Source: Tubiluchus corallicola (taxonomy: Eukaryota > Priapulida > Priapulimorpha > Priapulimorphida > Tubiluchidae). Taken from it: 64,000 nucleotides of DNA. Of this stretch, positions 62,701-64,000 are shown one piece after another; within the stretch, counting starts at the first letter, position 1; every line of letters begins with the position of its first letter. A model generated the notes under the pieces. That model did not search any database and was not told where the DNA came from. It saw only the letters and a list, made by a program, of their open reading frames with translations. A program made the translations under genes and the position numbers. The stretch spans positions 95,511 through 159,510 of the forward strand of contig JAQGDQ010000509.1 of assembly GCA_030141605.1 (NCBI GenBank). The letters run 5' to 3'.

Positions 62701-63954
62701 AGAGGCATTAATTCGTCTGCAGGATAGGCATGGTCCTACAAAACACAGTAATATTATTTAGTTAAAGCTAATAAAGTTAATCTACATTAATTTTCGAACT
62801 AGAAACCCCAACCTTCGCAGCATTTTAGTAAATGGATGAATGTACAAATTAATAACTGCGACTAATGTAGTAAGCTGGTATGACTTCTACAACACAGCAT
62901 TTCCAAATAGAGCCATTAAGTTAAATCTACATGATCAAGTTTTTCACGCCGTTTTTGTCAGGTCAAGCTCTATATGTCACATAATGTATAGACAGGCAAC
63001 TTGCTATTATTGCAGGAATTGTATTGGCAAATTTTTCTGAGTAAACTTACTGTAGAATTATGCAAAAGCGATAATATGGCAGAAAATTGCAAAAGTTTGT
63101 GCCTCGCTTATTACACACAAAAGGAATAAAAAATAAAATTACCTTATAGTAATAATGCATAACAGTAGCAGAATGACCCAGGATGACTAGTACACATTAT
63201 ACTGATTTTTAAGCTCTGCGTAGCAATACAAAATTATGTAGGACTATTACTGTGGCTATCACAAAAAAGGTTAGTGTTATGTTTGCCTAATTCAATACTT
63301 ACTGCAGGCAATACACTTTAATGATTAATGTGAAAGGTTATTGTTGTTAAAATAATGCATTTTAATAGGTTGTGTAAGACAGCCAAATACTGCAAAGTAG
63401 ACACATCATTTGCCTACTCACACACACAAGATATTACATAGGTTACTCAAGCATTATGTTTTAAAATATAAAAACATGTGACCAATGGCCTAAAACTATG
63501 CAAAGGAAACCATCAAAATAAGTTGCAAGTTCATCCAAAAAAAGATCACACAGCTTGTAAGACACAAAATGTTTGTAATTTGCACATATAATTTGTGATG
63601 TGGAAAACTTTATCATATTTTCCAATCTACACAGGTATTCTGTTTGTGACTGTGTGGGAATTGACGCAAAAAGTTTGCACACGTAGATCTGTCTTTACAG
63701 TACGTGTCGCATCTTATTTCTACATTTATGCAATTTTTTTTCCGTTTCATTTGTAATTTCAAAACTGCTGACTTAGTAGGCCCACGTGCACAGAAAACAA
63801 CAGTTAACAGCATGATACAAACTGTAAGAAATATTTTGGCAGAAGTTTGGTTTGCTTAAATACATATAAGGACATGCTTTAAAAAAATTTATATTTGAAA
63901 AATATTACCATATAAGATTTATAAGCATGGTTGAACATCTCTAACGTTCTTTCC
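33825..63954 (-). CDS. EDEM3: ER degradation-enhancing alpha-mannosidase-like protein 3 (20 exons, 5' end outside window)
   Basis: ER-luminal GH47-family protein that trims mannose from misfolded glycoproteins and promotes their ERAD. Order: GH47 domain (exons 1-13), protease-associated domain (15-17), long polar tail, C-terminal KDEL retrieval signal. GH47 catalytic segments are all present: [11 protein letters not shown] (acid Glu), [21 protein letters not shown] and the FTTEAH calcium loop. PA domain plus KDEL separates EDEM3 from EDEM1/2. Exons: 63909-63954, 62635-62735, 62337-62376, 61412-61524, 60781-60934, 58969-59077, 57364-57486, 57073-57170, 54766-54891, 51137-51304, 50344-50468, 49196-49358, 48795-48988, 48053-48182, 45937-46128, 43061-43226, 40356-40538, 39756-39889, 38917-39060, 33825-34616. 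They join to 1,099 residues. Human EDEM3 is about 930 aa, so the tail here is longer. The signal-peptide exon lies past 64000. Confidence 0.95.
34745..34912. repeat. CCACA-rich minisatellite
   Basis: About 170 bp of CACCACACCA/CATACCACA words on the plus strand (complement GTGTGGT), just upstream of the last EDEM3 exon. Several overlapping open frames here are low-complexity artefacts. Confidence 0.9.
35140..35740. repeat. GC-richer 0.6-kb repeat, copy 1
   Basis: Shares blocks with copy 2: GCCAGCAGC, AATGGAAC.TCTAAT, GGTGTCCTAA-like, TCCCACCAG.TGCCGCTAGG, TGTTTGGTC, GTTACGGGATGCC and, at the end, GTTTGA.ATACAGATCGCCG. GC content is clearly above the surrounding intron. Copies are about 725 bp apart. 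No coding motif. Confidence 0.8.
35870..36432. repeat. GC-richer 0.6-kb repeat, copy 2
   Basis: Diverged second copy of the repeat at 35140-35740, same orientation, with a poly-C run near 36327-36337. A (TA)n tract and short unique sequence separate the copies. Confidence 0.8.
38917..39060 (-). CDS. EDEM3: EDEM3 exon: tail
   Basis: 48 codons with [20 protein letters not shown] and YTDNCMTN, no named domain; phase 0 on both sides. Confidence 0.85.
39756..39889 (-). CDS. EDEM3: EDEM3 exon: tail
   Basis: Reads [20 protein letters not shown] and [17 protein letters not shown], no named domain; ends phase 0. Confidence 0.85.
40356..40538 (-). CDS. EDEM3: EDEM3 exon: PA domain end
   Basis: Reads [30 protein letters not shown]. 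The donor is set at GTAGGT, because this alone keeps frame with the next exon; the neighbouring AG|GTCAAC would shift it. Confidence 0.88.
41301..42372. mobile_element. Foldback-type element with long inverted arms
   Basis: Left arm about 41301-41575 and right arm about 42140-42372 are reverse complements with mismatches and small gaps. They share AGCCCCTGTCACGTGACTTA, CACTTTTTTAAAG, ACATCAAGC and ATCCAAAATGG. The loop of about 565 bp holds a 102-codon plus-strand frame. It sits in an EDEM3 intron. No clear target duplication; GAAAT near both edges is a weak candidate. Confidence 0.75.
41691..41999 (+). CDS. Small unclassified open frame in the foldback loop
   Basis: 102 codons starting [14 protein letters not shown] and ending in TGA at 41997-41999, occupying most of the loop. 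ATG context AAATATGT. No family recognised. A minus-strand frame overlaps it, so coding is not established. It may be captured host sequence or chance. Confidence 0.2.
   Translation: MSISITEYELQLESLKLVLQEPGIALGLMYLAVTLNKSIKVNGHRSVFAIISNNSKITVLSACTTVHKDKGCPLNKSYIFQSNFLVYYLSVLANHNFSFKNG
43061..43226 (-). CDS. EDEM3: EDEM3 exon: PA domain core
   Basis: Reads [14 protein letters not shown] and [19 protein letters not shown], then [10 protein letters not shown], the diagnostic PA motif (RGxCxFxxKxxxAxxAGA). Ends phase 1. Confidence 0.95.
45256..45371. repeat. 42-bp near-perfect inverted repeat
   Basis: Arms 45256-45297 and 45330-45371 are reverse complements at 40 of 42 positions, with a 32-bp loop. 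Begins GTAAAT and ends ATTTAC. Could be a tiny MITE or a hairpin-forming site in an EDEM3 intron. Confidence 0.92.
45937..46128 (-). CDS. EDEM3: EDEM3 exon: PA domain entry
   Basis: 64 codons: acidic [15 protein letters not shown], then [20 protein letters not shown], the PA-domain entry of EDEM3. Confidence 0.92.
47408..47882. mobile_element. Possible PIF/Harbinger-like MITE
   Basis: Left edge CTGTATCACACATAAGGCAT and complement of right edge CTGTCACACAAATAATCCAT are similar inverted ends, with TTA near each outer edge. The interior has repeated TAAGGCATA-like words. No transposase. Class is uncertain. Confidence 0.35.
48053..48182 (-). CDS. EDEM3: EDEM3 exon: linker to PA domain
   Basis: Reads [42 protein letters not shown]. 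Joins the previous exon in frame to give CPKPKQMKRKL. Confidence 0.9.
48795..48988 (-). CDS. EDEM3: EDEM3 exon: post-GH47 segment
   Basis: Acidic [17 protein letters not shown], then [13 protein letters not shown] and ENQCPKPKQ. The CPN cysteine is the likely partner of the N-terminal GH47 cysteine. Confidence 0.9.
49196..49358 (-). CDS. EDEM3: EDEM3 exon: calcium-site end of GH47
   Basis: Reads [19 protein letters not shown] and [15 protein letters not shown]; the Thr of FTTEAH belongs to the GH47 calcium site. Confidence 0.95.
49890..49929. repeat. (CAGG/CAGA)n tetranucleotide microsatellite
   Basis: Three CAGG units grading into five or six CAGA units in an EDEM3 intron. Confidence 0.9.
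50344..50468 (-). CDS. EDEM3: EDEM3 exon: GH47
   Basis: Reads [38 protein letters not shown]; phase 2 end completes HEDR. Confidence 0.94.
51137..51304 (-). CDS. EDEM3: EDEM3 exon: RPE catalytic segment
   Basis: 56 codons: [42 protein letters not shown]. The Glu of RPE is the third acidic active-site position. Confidence 0.95.
52605..52787 (+). CDS. Nested gene exon 1
   Basis: 61 codons from ATG, containing [17 protein letters not shown] and [15 protein letters not shown]. The GTAAGT donor is strong. Confidence 0.6.
52605..54051 (+). CDS. Nested three-exon gene of unknown function, 326 aa
   Basis: Three plus-strand open frames join with perfect splice phases inside the EDEM3 intron 51305-54765, antisense to EDEM3. 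Exons: 52605-52787 (61 codons, donor ATA|GTAAGT), 53153-53380 (76 codons, acceptor TTGACAG, donor AAG|GTTAGA), 53482-54051 (189 codons and TAA, acceptor TATTTAG). All borders are phase 0. The ATG at 52605 follows an in-frame TGA, so it is the first possible start in this exon. Visible features: basic N-terminus [15 protein letters not shown], a mixed alpha/beta middle, and a C-terminal part with hydrophobic strands (KIIIFLPCF) followed by an amphipathic helix. There is no signal peptide or membrane helix. I do not recognise the family. An ATTAAA at 54086-54091 may serve polyadenylation. Confidence 0.65.
53153..53380 (+). CDS. Nested gene exon 2
   Basis: 76 codons, including [20 protein letters not shown] and [17 protein letters not shown]; in phase with both neighbours. 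Confidence 0.65.
53482..54051 (+). CDS. Nested gene exon 3
   Basis: 189 codons plus stop. Opens [16 protein letters not shown], continues through [16 protein letters not shown] and [17 protein letters not shown] to [20 protein letters not shown]. The longest uninterrupted exon, and well balanced in composition compared with the surrounding AT-rich intron. Confidence 0.7.
   Translation, partial: VILRFRCWSPKQVLFETEQCAGNVSQLSRDEVKELLTAPTLAQRCLFGDRVLIDYIPYKTIPENYAMIMENENPVAFSNSSRTSISFGTSYELTIGTIRYKVDIYAKNDTESVAHLLAQVKYAAEMYSDKIIIFLPCFTAKYTYDSTERNRIESMATKIGLVKENVSGLKDPHIMTLEMLIDHLQNFTD
54766..54891 (-). CDS. EDEM3: EDEM3 exon: GH47
   Basis: 42 codons: [31 protein letters not shown]. Its downstream intron (51305-54765) holds the nested plus-strand gene. 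Confidence 0.93.
56351..56472. repeat. 51-bp tandem repeat, about 2.4 copies
   Basis: GTATATTAACTGTATTAAAA recurs at 56351, 56402 and (partly) 56453. Because 51 is divisible by three, open frames persist through it on both strands; these are not genes. Confidence 0.92.
57073..57170 (-). CDS. EDEM3: EDEM3 exon: catalytic Asp segment
   Basis: Reads [20 protein letters not shown]; the Asp of GIDS is a GH47 active-site position. Donor is GTTTGT. Confidence 0.94.
57364..57486 (-). CDS. EDEM3: EDEM3 exon: GH47
   Basis: Reads [34 protein letters not shown], ending phase 1. Confidence 0.93.
58187..58502. repeat. 158-bp direct tandem duplication
   Basis: GAAGTGGCTAGATGA starts at 58187 and again at 58345. 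The two copies match over their whole length with scattered substitutions. In the intron between EDEM3 exons 57364-57486 and 58969-59077. Confidence 0.92.
58969..59077 (-). CDS. EDEM3: EDEM3 exon: GH47
   Basis: Reads INLKTGL and [21 protein letters not shown], ending phase 1. Confidence 0.93.
60781..60934 (-). CDS. EDEM3: EDEM3 exon: GH47
   Basis: Reads [37 protein letters not shown], a highly conserved GH47 stretch. Phase 0 end. Confidence 0.94.
61412..61524 (-). CDS. EDEM3: EDEM3 exon: catalytic acid segment
   Basis: Reads [12 protein letters not shown] and [12 protein letters not shown]; the Glu of FETNIR is the GH47 general acid position. Ends phase 2. Confidence 0.94.
62337..62376 (-). 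CDS. EDEM3: EDEM3 micro-exon: GH47
   Basis: 40 bp, reading [13 protein letters not shown], the conserved LxDSLDTL helix. Recognised from motif and phase fit only. Confidence 0.92.
62635..62735 (-). CDS. EDEM3: EDEM3 exon: GH47
   Basis: Reads [20 protein letters not shown]. The Cys aligns with the EDEM3 cysteine known to pair with a second one near the end of the mannosidase domain. Ends phase 2. Confidence 0.93.
63909..63954 (-). CDS. EDEM3: EDEM3 first visible exon: GH47 start
   Basis: Reads [15 protein letters not shown], the opening helix of GH47. One leading base completes a codon from an exon to the right of the window. Confidence 0.9.
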
Positions 63955-64000
63955 CTATAAACAGAGGATAGAAATTTAGTACTCTAATGAAATAACTTAA

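Overview
The window is animal nuclear DNA. It is strongly AT-rich, its genes are split into many short exons by long AT-rich introns with canonical GT..AG borders, and it carries LINE and DNA-transposon debris. Two of the genes (integrin beta and the ER mannosidase-like protein EDEM3) are metazoan families with near-complete domain sets. Nothing seen fixes the phylum. The absence of vertebrate repeat families and the LINE type (APE endonuclease, SGNH-esterase ORF1, 2A-like motif) fit an invertebrate.

Layout, left to right. 1-8.3 kb: no host gene; a degenerate short tandem repeat, a TTCGAA-rich possible hAT fragment, an hAT-type non-autonomous element with a perfect 8-bp target duplication, and a nearly full-length CR1/L2-like LINE on the minus strand with an intact ORF2. 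8.8-24.3 kb: a complete or nearly complete integrin beta gene on the minus strand. I resolved 18 coding exons whose phases all join, giving 794 codons plus stop; only the first (signal-peptide) exon is uncertain. Its introns hold a 4 x 132-bp tandem array and two pogo/Tigger-like elements. 24.3-28.0 kb: intergenic, with a decayed plus-strand LINE ending in a tandem 3' repeat. 28.1-29.3 kb: a C2H2 zinc-finger gene on the minus strand. 29.3-33.7 kb: intergenic, with a dispersed 390-bp direct repeat. 33.8-64.0 kb: EDEM3 on the minus strand, 20 exons resolved and joined in frame (1,099 codons plus stop, ending KDEL); only the exon or exons for the signal peptide lie beyond the right edge.

The most unusual content is in the EDEM3 introns. 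A three-exon plus-strand gene (326 aa, no family I recognise) is nested in one intron. A long-armed foldback element, a 42-bp near-perfect palindrome, a pair of GC-richer 0.6-kb repeats and several tandem arrays lie in others.

The host genes show no obvious functional link. Integrin beta is a cell-surface adhesion receptor subunit, the zinc-finger protein is a likely nuclear DNA-binding factor, and EDEM3 is an ER-luminal mannose-trimming factor of glycoprotein ERAD. All three are on the minus strand and look independently transcribed. No rRNA, tRNA, CRISPR or prokaryotic operon structure was seen.
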